From Pseudanabaena cinerea FACHB-1277 (GTDB taxonomy: Bacteria > Cyanobacteriota > Cyanobacteriia > Pseudanabaenales > Pseudanabaenaceae): 64,000 bases of DNA. The notes beneath the pieces were generated by a model. The model saw nothing but the letters and a program-made list of their open reading frames with translations. It ran no database searches and was not told where the DNA came from. The stretch covers positions 47,501-111,500 of the forward strand of contig NZ_JACJPY010000001.1 in NCBI RefSeq assembly GCF_014696345.1. Direction: 5' to 3'. The first letter of the stretch is position 1; each line of letters opens with the position of its first letter. Shown one piece after another: positions 39,833-47,357 of this stretch. Made by a program: the position numbers and the translations under genes.

Positions 39833-40170
39833 TTTTGTAAATCTATAGAATAACTATTAGCTTGCCAACTGGTGATGATATCTTCTTTCTTGATTCCCGC
39901 TTCGATTAGTGTATTAACTAATCCTTCCTCAAAGTTGTCTTCTTCGATGATGACTTGGCGATCGCTGTTGTCTTTTTCGATAAGTCGCGCATGAAATACG
40001 ACAAAATCCACCCATTTTTGTTTATCAAAGCCTGTGGCAAGAACAACAAATTGACCAGATTCTAGATCGCAGACTGGGTAAAGTTTAATTGGTTGTATGC
40101 TTGGTTGATGGATAGTAGCGTCATAGACTACTTTTTTGAGTATTTGTGAATAGTCTACAGGTTTAGACAT
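39829..40170 (-). CDS. XisI-like protein
   Basis: 113 residues. The centre ('YPVCDLESGQFVVLATGFD', 'VVFHARLIEKDN') and the C-terminal 'GLVNTLIEAGIKKEDIITSWQ' resemble XisI, one of the accessory proteins first linked to excision of the fdxN element in Anabaena. Many cyanobacteria carry numerous xisI/xisH pairs away from any such element. No xisH is next to it; instead it lies between a PIN gene (8-bp overlap) and the small RLQRVFE protein (4-bp overlap). Confidence 0.7.
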   Translation of the reverse strand: MSKPVDYSQILKKVVYDATIHQPSIQPIKLYPVCDLESGQFVVLATGFDKQKWVDFVVFHARLIEKDNSDRQVIIEEDNFEEGLVNTLIEAGIKKEDIITSWQANSYSIDLQK

Positions 40171-40588
40171 TTCTCTCTCCTTGAAATAATATTAGAAAAC
40201 CTTCTTGAGTAAAGTGTTTATCGTGGGTCAATATTTCTGTGATTTTGAGACGATCCATGATGATCATTGACATACAATCAGTGAGACTATAGCCTTTGTC
40301 AAGACGATTAGCATACAGATCTAGTCCTTCAATAAAAACTTCTCTAGTATGGGTTATGACTTGAATATTTTTATTTCTGAGAATTTCTCTAGTTCTTTGT
40401 GAAACGCCTAAGCGCATTTCTGAGCCAAACTGCGCGTAGTAGTTAAGCAACTCATTGAGTACTGCGTCAGAAGTTACTAGCTTTACTCCTTTTAGTTGCT
40501 GACTGAAACTGACAACTTGTTGATGCCATTGATCGCGCTGATTACATAAGGCAATCCAGTAGAAAGTATCGACAAAAATTTGTTTCAT
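40163..40588 (-). CDS. PIN-domain ribonuclease (VapC-like toxin)
   Basis: 141 residues, typical PIN size. Conserved acidic residues are visible: Asp7 in 'IFVDTFYWIAL', Glu46 in 'VLNELLN', Asp104 in 'SLTDCMSM' and Asp123 in 'LTHDKHF'. These form the Mg-binding centre of PIN nucleases, which cleave RNA. The gene starts 3 bp after the upstream gene, which is its probable antitoxin, a usual toxin-antitoxin layout. Confidence 0.88.
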   Translation of the reverse strand: MKQIFVDTFYWIALCNQRDQWHQQVVSFSQQLKGVKLVTSDAVLNELLNYYAQFGSEMRLGVSQRTREILRNKNIQVITHTREVFIEGLDLYANRLDKGYSLTDCMSMIIMDRLKITEILTHDKHFTQEGFLILFQGERNV

Positions 40589-40591
40589 AAT

Positions 40592-40978
40592 CTATGCAGA
40601 TTGCTTTGGTGAACCGTATAGATAATGATCGTGATTAGCTGCTCCATCGGTAGGTAAGCGATCAAGAACTTCTGGAGGGATAGATTGGGCAAAGGTTGTA
40701 AAACTTTCCCAAATGGGAACTTCTGTATCTGTTTCCTGCGTTGATGAGTTTACTTGTGGTTCTAATAGATCTTTGTCTTTAGAAATTGATAGTAAATTAA
40801 GTAACTCTTGGGCTGTTGTGTCAAGGATACGAGCAAGAGTAAAGATAGATACTTGGGGCTGTGTGTCTAGTGTAATGATGCCGCTAGGTTGTTCACTTTG
40901 TAGCCATGCTAGAAAATGATCTGGGGTTGTGCCTAATACTTCGGCTGAGGTTTGTAAATCAAGGGTTAGTTTTGTCAT
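40592..40978 (-). CDS. Probable antitoxin of the PIN toxin
   Basis: 128 residues directly upstream of the PIN gene on the same strand with a 3-bp gap. The C-terminal 'VLDRLPTDGAANHDHYLYG' matches the tail of cyanobacterial antitoxins paired with PIN toxins as I remember them. The N-terminal half may form a helix-turn-helix (TSAEVLGTTPDHFLAWLQ and FTLARILDTTAQELLNLL), which would allow autoregulation. Confidence 0.75.
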   Translation of the reverse strand: MTKLTLDLQTSAEVLGTTPDHFLAWLQSEQPSGIITLDTQPQVSIFTLARILDTTAQELLNLLSISKDKDLLEPQVNSSTQETDTEVPIWESFTTFAQSIPPEVLDRLPTDGAANHDHYLYGSPKQSA

Positions 40979-41036
40979 GGGTTTAGAGTTTGATTAAAAA
41001 TTTAAATTTTAAACACAAATTAATTTAAATTGAGAT

Positions 41037-42884
41037 TTAGGGGAAAGGATGCTCTGGAGATTTTTCATAGTGATCCTTCAACTCTTTAATAATATTTTTG
41101 TCATAAGTTAGTAATCCAATTTCTCTCTCTCCGTTAACTCCCATAAAATCACTTGCAGATAAAAAGTTATAACTTGTAATTAGCGCCCATTTATCGTCAC
41201 ATATTAAAAATTTTTCATGAGTTCCTAATAGCTTGAATTGAATACACTGAAGTCTTTGTAAGCTATTAAAAGCATTGTAGCCACTTTTAGCCAACAATAC
41301 TTGAGCAGACTTTTTTGCTGAATTTATATCATAGAGATTTCCCCATCCTATATGTATTGTAACATTGTTGTTCTGTAATGCTTGTTGAATGTGATGTAGC
41401 AGATCTGGATTAACTGCATTTTGACTAATCCAAGGACATACCATAATCAAAGTTTGCTTAGCTTCACTTAATGCGCTTAATAATTTAGATCGAATAGCAG
41501 GACGACCATAAATTAACTCATATCTATGAGGCTCAATTTGATTAAGTATTTTCTTTGTCTCATTAAAGTTATTGTTAGTATCATCTTCCAGTTTACTTAT
41601 TTTATTAATTAAATTTTCTACTATTTCGGTTAAATTTGATAATTTTTCTATTCTAGAATTTAATGAATCAAAATTCTCTTGTCTTTGTTTCTGAAGGTTA
41701 CCTTGATTAATATCCAAATTTCTTGATTTATCGTTCAAGTCTTCAACTTGTTTAGTTAAATCTGTAAGTTTTCTTATTATAGAATTTAGTGAATTAAAAT
41801 TATTTTGAGTTTGATGATTAGAATTACCTATATTAATGGATATATTTTCTAATCCATTAGTTAAATCCTTAACTTGGTTAATTAAATCTGGAATAATTTC
41901 AATTTTTGCATATATAGAATCAAAATTATTTTGATTTTGATGATTAGAGTTACCTAGATTGATAGATACATCATCTAATTTCTCATGTAAAACATTTAAT
42001 TTTTTGGATAAATCTGATATATCTTCTATACTAGAAAATAATGAAGCAAAGTTGTTTTGAGTCTGTTGCTGATGATTGCCCAAATTTATGAATATATCAT
42101 TAAACTTGTCAGATAGATCCTCAACTTGATTAGTTAAGTTTGGAATCTTTTCTATTCTAGCGTTTAATGAATCAAAGTTATTTTGAACCTGCTTTTGATG
42201 ATTCCCTAGATTTATGAATACAGTCTTCATTCTGTCATCTAAGCTTGTAACACGCTCATTTAGATTAGGAAGTTCTTCTAGTTGAGAGTTTAATGAATCA
42301 AAGTTATTTTGAACCTGCTCTTGATGATTTCCTAGATTTATGAATACTGTTCTCACTCTGTCATCTAAGTTTGCAATACGCTCATTTAGATTGGGAAGTT
42401 CTGCTAGTTGGGAGTTTAGCGAATCAAAGTTATTTTGTGTCTGTTTCTGATGATTGCCTAAGTTTATAGATACGTTGCCTAATTGTTTATCTAAGCTTGC
42501 AATACGCTCATTTAGATTGGGAAGTTCTTCTAGTTGAGAGCTTAGCGAATCAAAGTTATTTTGCGTCTGTTCGTGATGATTGCCTAAATTTATAGATACA
42601 TCCTTTAATTTTTCATCTAGGACTGCTACTTGGGTGGTTAAGTTTGAGATGTCTGTCGTTGCTACACCAATTTTAGCCAAAACATTATTTATTACAGAAA
42701 TCTTTACATTGCTTTGGGTTTGCTTTTTTATATCTTCGTTACGGTTAACAAGATTTAGGAATAGCGCAAAAGTTATAGGCATGGCAGCGTAAACAGCCTG
42801 ACTGGAAAAAGCCCAGACAATTGCCCCAATTGCTGAAGCAGCGATCGCAATTCGTTCAAGATTTTCAGTAGGAATTTTTTTCAA
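41037..42884 (-). CDS. Membrane-anchored repeat coiled-coil protein with a C-terminal phospholipase D (HKD) domain
   Basis: 615 residues. Two hydrophobic segments (about 11-24 and 28-46) should anchor the N-terminus in a membrane. Residues 94-429 are eight 42-residue repeats (exactly six heptads each) with the core (I)NLGNHxxQxQNNFDSL, followed by a leucine- and charge-rich heptad part, a probable long coiled-coil rod. Residues about 452-615 form a PLD-like domain with a single motif 'HEKFLICD' (HxKx4D) followed by 'ALITSYNFL'. One HKD motif means an active enzyme would need a dimer, as in Nuc-type nucleases. It might be a nuclease or phospholipase effector. I know of no named family with this architecture. 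Confidence 0.82.
   Translation of the reverse strand: MKKIPTENLERIAIAASAIGAIVWAFSSQAVYAAMPITFALFLNLVNRNEDIKKQTQSNVKISVINNVLAKIGVATTDISNLTTQVAVLDEKLKDVSINLGNHHEQTQNNFDSLSSQLEELPNLNERIASLDKQLGNVSINLGNHQKQTQNNFDSLNSQLAELPNLNERIANLDDRVRTVFINLGNHQEQVQNNFDSLNSQLEELPNLNERVTSLDDRMKTVFINLGNHQKQVQNNFDSLNARIEKIPNLTNQVEDLSDKFNDIFINLGNHQQQTQNNFASLFSSIEDISDLSKKLNVLHEKLDDVSINLGNSNHQNQNNFDSIYAKIEIIPDLINQVKDLTNGLENISINIGNSNHQTQNNFNSLNSIIRKLTDLTKQVEDLNDKSRNLDINQGNLQKQRQENFDSLNSRIEKLSNLTEIVENLINKISKLEDDTNNNFNETKKILNQIEPHRYELIYGRPAIRSKLLSALSEAKQTLIMVCPWISQNAVNPDLLHHIQQALQNNNVTIHIGWGNLYDINSAKKSAQVLLAKSGYNAFNSLQRLQCIQFKLLGTHEKFLICDDKWALITSYNFLSASDFMGVNGEREIGLLTYDKNIIKELKDHYEKSPEHPFP
41598..42605. repeat. Eight tandem 126-bp coding repeats
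   Basis: The 42-residue units of the PLD protein are also similar at DNA level, most strongly in the four 5' copies (minus strand, about 42100-42605). Units nearer the PLD domain are more diverged. Unequal crossing-over could change the rod length. Confidence 0.85.
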
Positions 42885-42955
42885 TGGCTTATTTACAGTG
42901 CAACAAATGCTAGACGATGTTTTTATTTTTCATCCCACATAACATAATGCTATTC

Positions 42956-43066
42956 TCAGTATAACCTTTGACTAGCATACTTCATCAAGTCCCGAACTTG
43001 TGTCAAAACATCAACTACAGATTTCTGAATTGCATGGATATCAGGCTTTAGAGCGTCATTAGACAT
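42956..43066 (-). CDS. Small ORF, 36 residues, with a strong ribosome binding site
   Basis: ATG at 43066, stop TGA at 42956-42958. The 5' side has AGGGGTGA about 7 nt before the ATG, one of the better Shine-Dalgarno matches in the region. The product begins MSNDALKPDIHAIQKS and is amphipathic and helical in appearance. It could be a small partner of the downstream PLD gene, which begins about 70 bp further on the same strand. Not recognised. Confidence 0.45.
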   Translation of the reverse strand: MSNDALKPDIHAIQKSVVDVLTQVRDLMKYASQRLY

Positions 43067-43203
43067 AAATTGATCACCCCTTGTATGTTGATGTTTTGAG
43101 AATTATCTATGACTATAACTTGAAAATGCTTAAAAAATAACATGAAATGATAAAGATATTTATAGATCTTAATTATGCTTCGTGGTTACTCATCAACACC
43201 AAG

Positions 43204-43370
43204 CGATCGCCTGATCCCAAGGCTTATGCACTGCGCCAAACTCATTGCCAAGATAACGGGCAGGTTTCAGGATTTCGGAATTGAGTAACTGTTCTACGGG
43301 TACGGGCATGGTTTCACGAGTATGTGAGCTAACCCTATTTTACATTTAGCGCGATCGCGATTTCATTTCA
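43204..43370 (-). pseudogene. Direct repeat A, copy 2: truncated 5' end of the radical SAM gene joined to a Uma2-type tail at a HIP1 site
   Basis: The first 35 codons of the 36.3-kb radical SAM gene are repeated from the ATG at 43309 back to 43204, followed upstream by related promoter sequence to about 43370. The match ends in GCGATCGC. On the other side, in a different frame, the minus strand reads RSLGVDE and a stop at 43186, much like the RSLGIDDE tail of the Uma2 remnant at 54.54 kb. The fragment cannot encode a functional protein. Confidence 0.9.
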
Positions 43371-43440
43371 TCACGGGTAAACAGATGTTAGCGATCGCAA
43401 AACAAGTAAAATAAGAGCATTACGAACAATGTAGATTTTT

Positions 43441-44061
43441 ATGGCATACAGTGACTTCACCTTTAGTAAAGTCAAAGAAGCTTTTCAGTTAACCATTGAC
43501 GAAAAGACAAATCTTTTTGCAAATACAGCTAAAGTTGCACCTTCCCAAATCTTGACGACACTGCTACAAGAAAACCTATCCTTTGCGATCGCCGTTGGTA
43601 CTGAAAAAGCAAGATCGGAATTTATCATTGCTCAGGTATTGGGGGAAGTGCGTCGCCAATTGAATTATAAAATTTCATTGTTTTCTGGTTCAGAGTTTAC
43701 GGTCGATCGCGATCGCGGATTGACAGGGTTTTGCGATTTTTTATTGAGCAGTTCTGAAGAACAGTTAGAAATCACATCTCCTGTAGTGATTATTATTGAG
43801 GCAAAGCGAGAAGATATTTTTGGTGGTGTCGGTCAATGTATTGCGGCGATGGTGGCGGCGCAAATCTTTAACGAACAACATCATAACAAAATCCCAATTA
43901 TTTATGGAGTTGTTACTAGTGGCACGAATTGGCGGTTTATTAAACTAGAAAAAAATTTAGTCCAGATTGATGCGATCGAATACTACATTAGCGAAGTGGA
44001 TAAGATTTTAGGAATATTATTAGAACCATTGCGATCGGTTTCTCAGCTTGTAAGTGTTTAA
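43441..44061 (+). CDS. PD-(D/E)XK nuclease-like hypothetical protein
   Basis: 206 residues. The segment 'GLTGFCDFLLSSSEE', followed by 'PVVIIIEAKRE' and 'GGVGQCIAAMVAAQIFN', gives an Asp and an ExK motif in the right order for a PD-(D/E)XK fold, and this pattern is frequent among cyanobacterial hypothetical proteins. A Gln shortly after the ExK (in GQC) resembles the QxxxY-type helix of RecB-like nucleases. The gene stands alone between pseudogenes. Its role, restriction or something else, is unknown. Confidence 0.65.
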   Translation: MAYSDFTFSKVKEAFQLTIDEKTNLFANTAKVAPSQILTTLLQENLSFAIAVGTEKARSEFIIAQVLGEVRRQLNYKISLFSGSEFTVDRDRGLTGFCDFLLSSSEEQLEITSPVVIIIEAKREDIFGGVGQCIAAMVAAQIFNEQHHNKIPIIYGVVTSGTNWRFIKLEKNLVQIDAIEYYISEVDKILGILLEPLRSVSQLVSV

Positions 44062-44112
44062 ATTGCTGTAAGCAGTAATTTTAGTTAAAAACTAACATTC
44101 TCATAAAGATCA

Positions 44113-44935
44113 TGGTTTACCTACAATAGTTTGCTGATGGATGTTTACAGGTAGTCATAAATCTCTGGCACACTGAGCGATCGCGTAGAGTTTCCAGTCC
44201 GCACATAGAGTTCAACTCCTTTTTCTGACTTGAGAAATGCAGCTTGTTTGGCTTTGCGGACATACACGCCGCAAATATCTTAATCGTTGATATGGATTTA
44301 AGATCGTTGATAGCTTTTGGGGTAATCTTTAGTTGTAAAAGAAATTTTTCAAACTGTTGATATTGGGGGTTTTCAGCCGTAAGTTTACGCATGGCGCGGC
44401 GAGTTTTAGACTCAATTACGGCGAGTTGATTGTTTACTTCATCAGAAATATCGTGAGCAGTCTTAGAAACAATTTCTATTAGCTGTTTGTAGTTACTATG
44501 GGAAACCTGTGCGATCGCTGCTTTTTCATTGGCTCTCTGACTAGCGATGCCCTGTTGTAACTTTTCAAGGTCATTGACAATTTCCTTAACAAGAGGGTGT
44601 TCTCCTTCCATTCTCTTAAGCAAGCGATAGGATATTGATCGCAGTACTGCTATTTCGTTACCAATTTTGTGATACATGGCACGATAGAGCATTTCGATAT
44701 CATCAATTTGCTCTTCATCGGCTCCAAATAGTTCGTAAGAAGTTTCTTCATCAGCGTTAAGGGCGATCGCTTTCATAGCTTCAGCATAGCGAGATGGGTT
44801 TTCTTCAATTAGATTAATTGCTGATTGATTATTGATATTGTATGCTATGGCAATGCAACTATTGTAAGCTGAGAGGCGATAATAATTGTTCAAACTGGTA
44901 AGATATAATCGAATAGGTTTACGGATTAAAATCAT
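44113..44935 (-). pseudogene. Fossil duplicate of the TPR kinase and REC-AlbA regulator genes with a large internal deletion
   Basis: 44293 to about 44840 is nearly identical to 51553-52090, the dimerisation-like region of the TPR kinase. At 44292 the sequence switches to the last 175 bp of the REC-AlbA gene (compare 44113-44292 with 49884-50059). The equivalent of 50060-51552, which holds the kinase ATPase domain and most of the regulator, is missing. The remaining 272-codon frame reads the regulator tail in the wrong frame and carries a junk N-terminus, so it is not functional. Confidence 0.93.
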
Positions 44936-44944
44936 AGAAAATTT

Positions 44945-46078
44945 ATGATTGCAACAGACACCAAAAAAAAAGCAAATAATGAAAACGAGATAATAGAAAC
45001 GGATGATGACACCTTAGAAGAAGATCAAGGTGAAGAAGGGCTATATCCTTACGATCCTACTGAAGCAGATATTGATATTCGTGAAGACCCTCAAACTGTT
45101 TTCGAGTTGATGCGAAAATATGATCATGGCAAGCTAATTATTGAGCCTGATTTTCAGCGCAATCTGGTTTGGGAAAGAACGCAACAAAGTAAGTTTATTG
45201 AATCAGTTATTTTAAATTTCCCCATACCTCCCTTTTATGTCAATCAAACAAGAGAGGGAAAATATATAGTTGTTGATGGACTACAACGCACTAGCACTTT
45301 GTATGAATTTGTAAATAATGGATTTAAGCTTCAGGGATTAGAGGCACTTAAAAAATTAAATGGGTATAGTTTCTCTGATTTGAAAAATCTATCGGGAGAC
45401 TATCAAACAAAAATTGAGGATAAGAAACTTAACCTTTATGTAATTAGACCATCGGTTCCTTCTAAGGTTGTTTATGATATTTTCAATAGGATTAATACAG
45501 GTGGAACTAATCTACAACGTCAAGAAGTACGAAATTGTATATTTTTAGGTAAATCCACACAGTTACTTAAAGAGTTAGCTGAGTCAGATGAGTTTAAAGT
45601 TGCGATTAATCAAGGTATTTCACCCAAGAGAATGAAAGATAGGGAAGCAGTTTTAAGATATCTGGCTTTTAGGATTTTTGACTATGAAAAAGATTATCAA
45701 GGTGATATGAGTAATTTTCTAGAAACTGCAATGAAAAAGATAAATACAATGAAGTCATCAGAAATTGAGTCTTTAAAAGATGATTTTCAAAGAGTTATGA
45801 ATATTACTTATGAGTTCTTTGGTAAGAGAAACTTTCGTTTGCCTACGAATCAAACTAGAGGGAAAATCAGCATTGCAATTTTTGAGTCAGTAGCTTATTT
45901 CTTCTCTATTAAAGAAGATTTGTTTTTAAAACAACATAAAACACAAATCATCGATAACTTTGAAAGGCTTATCAAAAATGCAGATTATTTAGACTCTGTA
46001 AAAAATGCTACTAGTAGTAAGGCTAAAGTTATTAGTAGATTCAACCTAGCTCAGGAAATTCTAGGAGATATAAAATGA
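44945..46078 (+). CDS. DUF262 (GmrSD-N-like) protein, first gene of a defence-like operon
   Basis: 377 residues. An acidic N-terminus (about 15-45) precedes the DUF262 core: 'IIEPDFQRNLVWERTQQSKFIES', 'LNFPIPPFYV', the DGLQR motif at 111-115 and 'IFNRINTGGTNLQRQEVRN'. DUF262 has a ParB/Srx-like fold and in GmrSD binds nucleotide for cleavage of modified DNA. The C-terminal DUF1524 HNH nuclease of GmrSD is absent. The stop overlaps the next start by 4 bp (ATGA), showing tight coupling. The gene is AT-rich and has no GCGATCGC octamer. Confidence 0.88.
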   Translation: MIATDTKKKANNENEIIETDDDTLEEDQGEEGLYPYDPTEADIDIREDPQTVFELMRKYDHGKLIIEPDFQRNLVWERTQQSKFIESVILNFPIPPFYVNQTREGKYIVVDGLQRTSTLYEFVNNGFKLQGLEALKKLNGYSFSDLKNLSGDYQTKIEDKKLNLYVIRPSVPSKVVYDIFNRINTGGTNLQRQEVRNCIFLGKSTQLLKELAESDEFKVAINQGISPKRMKDREAVLRYLAFRIFDYEKDYQGDMSNFLETAMKKINTMKSSEIESLKDDFQRVMNITYEFFGKRNFRLPTNQTRGKISIAIFESVAYFFSIKEDLFLKQHKTQIIDNFERLIKNADYLDSVKNATSSKAKVISRFNLAQEILGDIK

Positions 46079-47355
46079 TAACTCAAATAGAAATAGAAAA
46101 TTTCAAGTGTTTTAAAAATAGAGTGTCTTTCCCTTTAGGGAAGTTAACCTTATTAACAGGTATTAATGGCAGAGGTAAATCAACTTTACTTCAATCATTG
46201 TTACTGATGAGACAATCTATCGAGCATGATGAAAGTACTAGTAAAATCCTTTTGAATGGTAGTTGTGTTAATTTAAATAATTTTGACGATGTTCGGAATA
46301 AAGATACGATAAAAGATAAACCAATAATATTCAAATATTATTATAAATCTGTAAACTTAGGAAATGGATATTTTGAATATTGTTTTATTGAAAATGATGA
46401 TGAAATGACATTATATATTCCACAGTTAACTTTTTATTCCGAAGCAAAATTTAGATTTGAAAAATTGATTTTTAATACATTATTTGATAATAAAATAGTT
46501 TTTCGATGTGAACGTCAAGAAAATTTTTTATATAGAAAAGATTTTAATTTAACTATTTTTACAAACTTATTAAATTTAGTTCCTAGTAAATTTAATTTCA
46601 CTCATATAAACGAAGTACTTGAAACGCTAGTGTCACCTTTTGAATCTGTTTTAAATTTTAATTTTATTCATTACATCTCTGCCGATCGCATTGGACCAAA
46701 AGACTTTTATCTTAAATCAACTCTAGATAAATTCCCCAATGTTGGGGCAAGAGGTGAATTTACAGCTAATTTACTCTATAAAAAACAAGATGATTTAGTT
46801 GATGATAGACTCTGCTTAGGTGAAGATGCGAAAACCCTTATTACACAGACAGAAGCATGGCTAAGTAAAATCTTCGGTGGTGCAAAACTTGAAATACCTA
46901 GTTCAAAAAGCAGTGTTCTAGAATTACTATTTAATACAAGTGCATCAAAGGATCGGTTTAAACCTGCAAATGTAGGCTTTGGATTTCATAGCGTTCTACC
47001 AATTATCGTTTCAGGATTAATCGCCAAAGAAGGTGAAATATTAATCGTGGAAAATCCCGAAATACATCTACATCCAAGAGCGCAATCTGAGTTAACTAAA
47101 TTCCTCGCTAAAGTTAGTAGTTGTGGAGTACAGGTTTTAGTTGAGTCCCACAGCGATCATATTTTAAATGGTTTACGCATAGCAGTACTTGACAAAATAA
47201 TTGATTCAGAAGATCTAAGTATTCTATATTTTCAAAACGATTTAGAAAGTCCAGTTGTGCAAATACCCGTACAATCAGATGGTGGTATCGAAGAATGGCC
47301 AGATGACTTCTTTGATCAGACATCCAAAGATTTTGAAAGACTTTTTGGTATTTAA
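46075..47355 (+). CDS. AAA-type ATPase, DUF3696 family (OLD/SMC-like)
   Basis: 426 residues. The N-terminus 'ITQIEIENFKCFKNRVSFPLGKLTLLTGINGRGKST' has Walker A at 29-36. The C-terminal half shows 'GFGFHSVLPIIV' (signature-like), Walker B 'ILIVENPEIHLHPRAQSEL' and 'VLVESHSDHILNGLRIAV'. It closes with 'GGIEEWPDDFFDQ', the WPxGFFDQ-like ending typical of DUF3696. There is no Toprim domain. Such ATPases act as sensors or motors in several defence operons. It is coupled to the DUF262 gene and 2 nt from the next gene. Confidence 0.88.
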   Translation: MITQIEIENFKCFKNRVSFPLGKLTLLTGINGRGKSTLLQSLLLMRQSIEHDESTSKILLNGSCVNLNNFDDVRNKDTIKDKPIIFKYYYKSVNLGNGYFEYCFIENDDEMTLYIPQLTFYSEAKFRFEKLIFNTLFDNKIVFRCERQENFLYRKDFNLTIFTNLLNLVPSKFNFTHINEVLETLVSPFESVLNFNFIHYISADRIGPKDFYLKSTLDKFPNVGARGEFTANLLYKKQDDLVDDRLCLGEDAKTLITQTEAWLSKIFGGAKLEIPSSKSSVLELLFNTSASKDRFKPANVGFGFHSVLPIIVSGLIAKEGEILIVENPEIHLHPRAQSELTKFLAKVSSCGVQVLVESHSDHILNGLRIAVLDKIIDSEDLSILYFQNDLESPVVQIPVQSDGGIEEWPDDFFDQTSKDFERLFGI

Positions 47356-47357
47356 AT

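Noticed and set aside
39829-40170. Evidence for an fdxN-type excision element
   Set aside because: Only a XisI-like gene is present; no XisH, no XisF-type recombinase and no attachment sites were seen.
41598-42605. Regular 126-bp repeats considered as a CRISPR-like array
   Set aside because: The repeats are in frame, encode heptads throughout and have no unique spacers.
44945-46078. Complete GmrSD type IV restriction enzyme
   Set aside because: Only the DUF262 half is present; no DUF1524 HNH nuclease motif is visible in this or the next genes.
46075-47355. OLD-family nuclease of a Gabija or similar system
   Set aside because: No Toprim domain follows the ATPase and no UvrD-like helicase gene is adjacent; the ending fits DUF3696.
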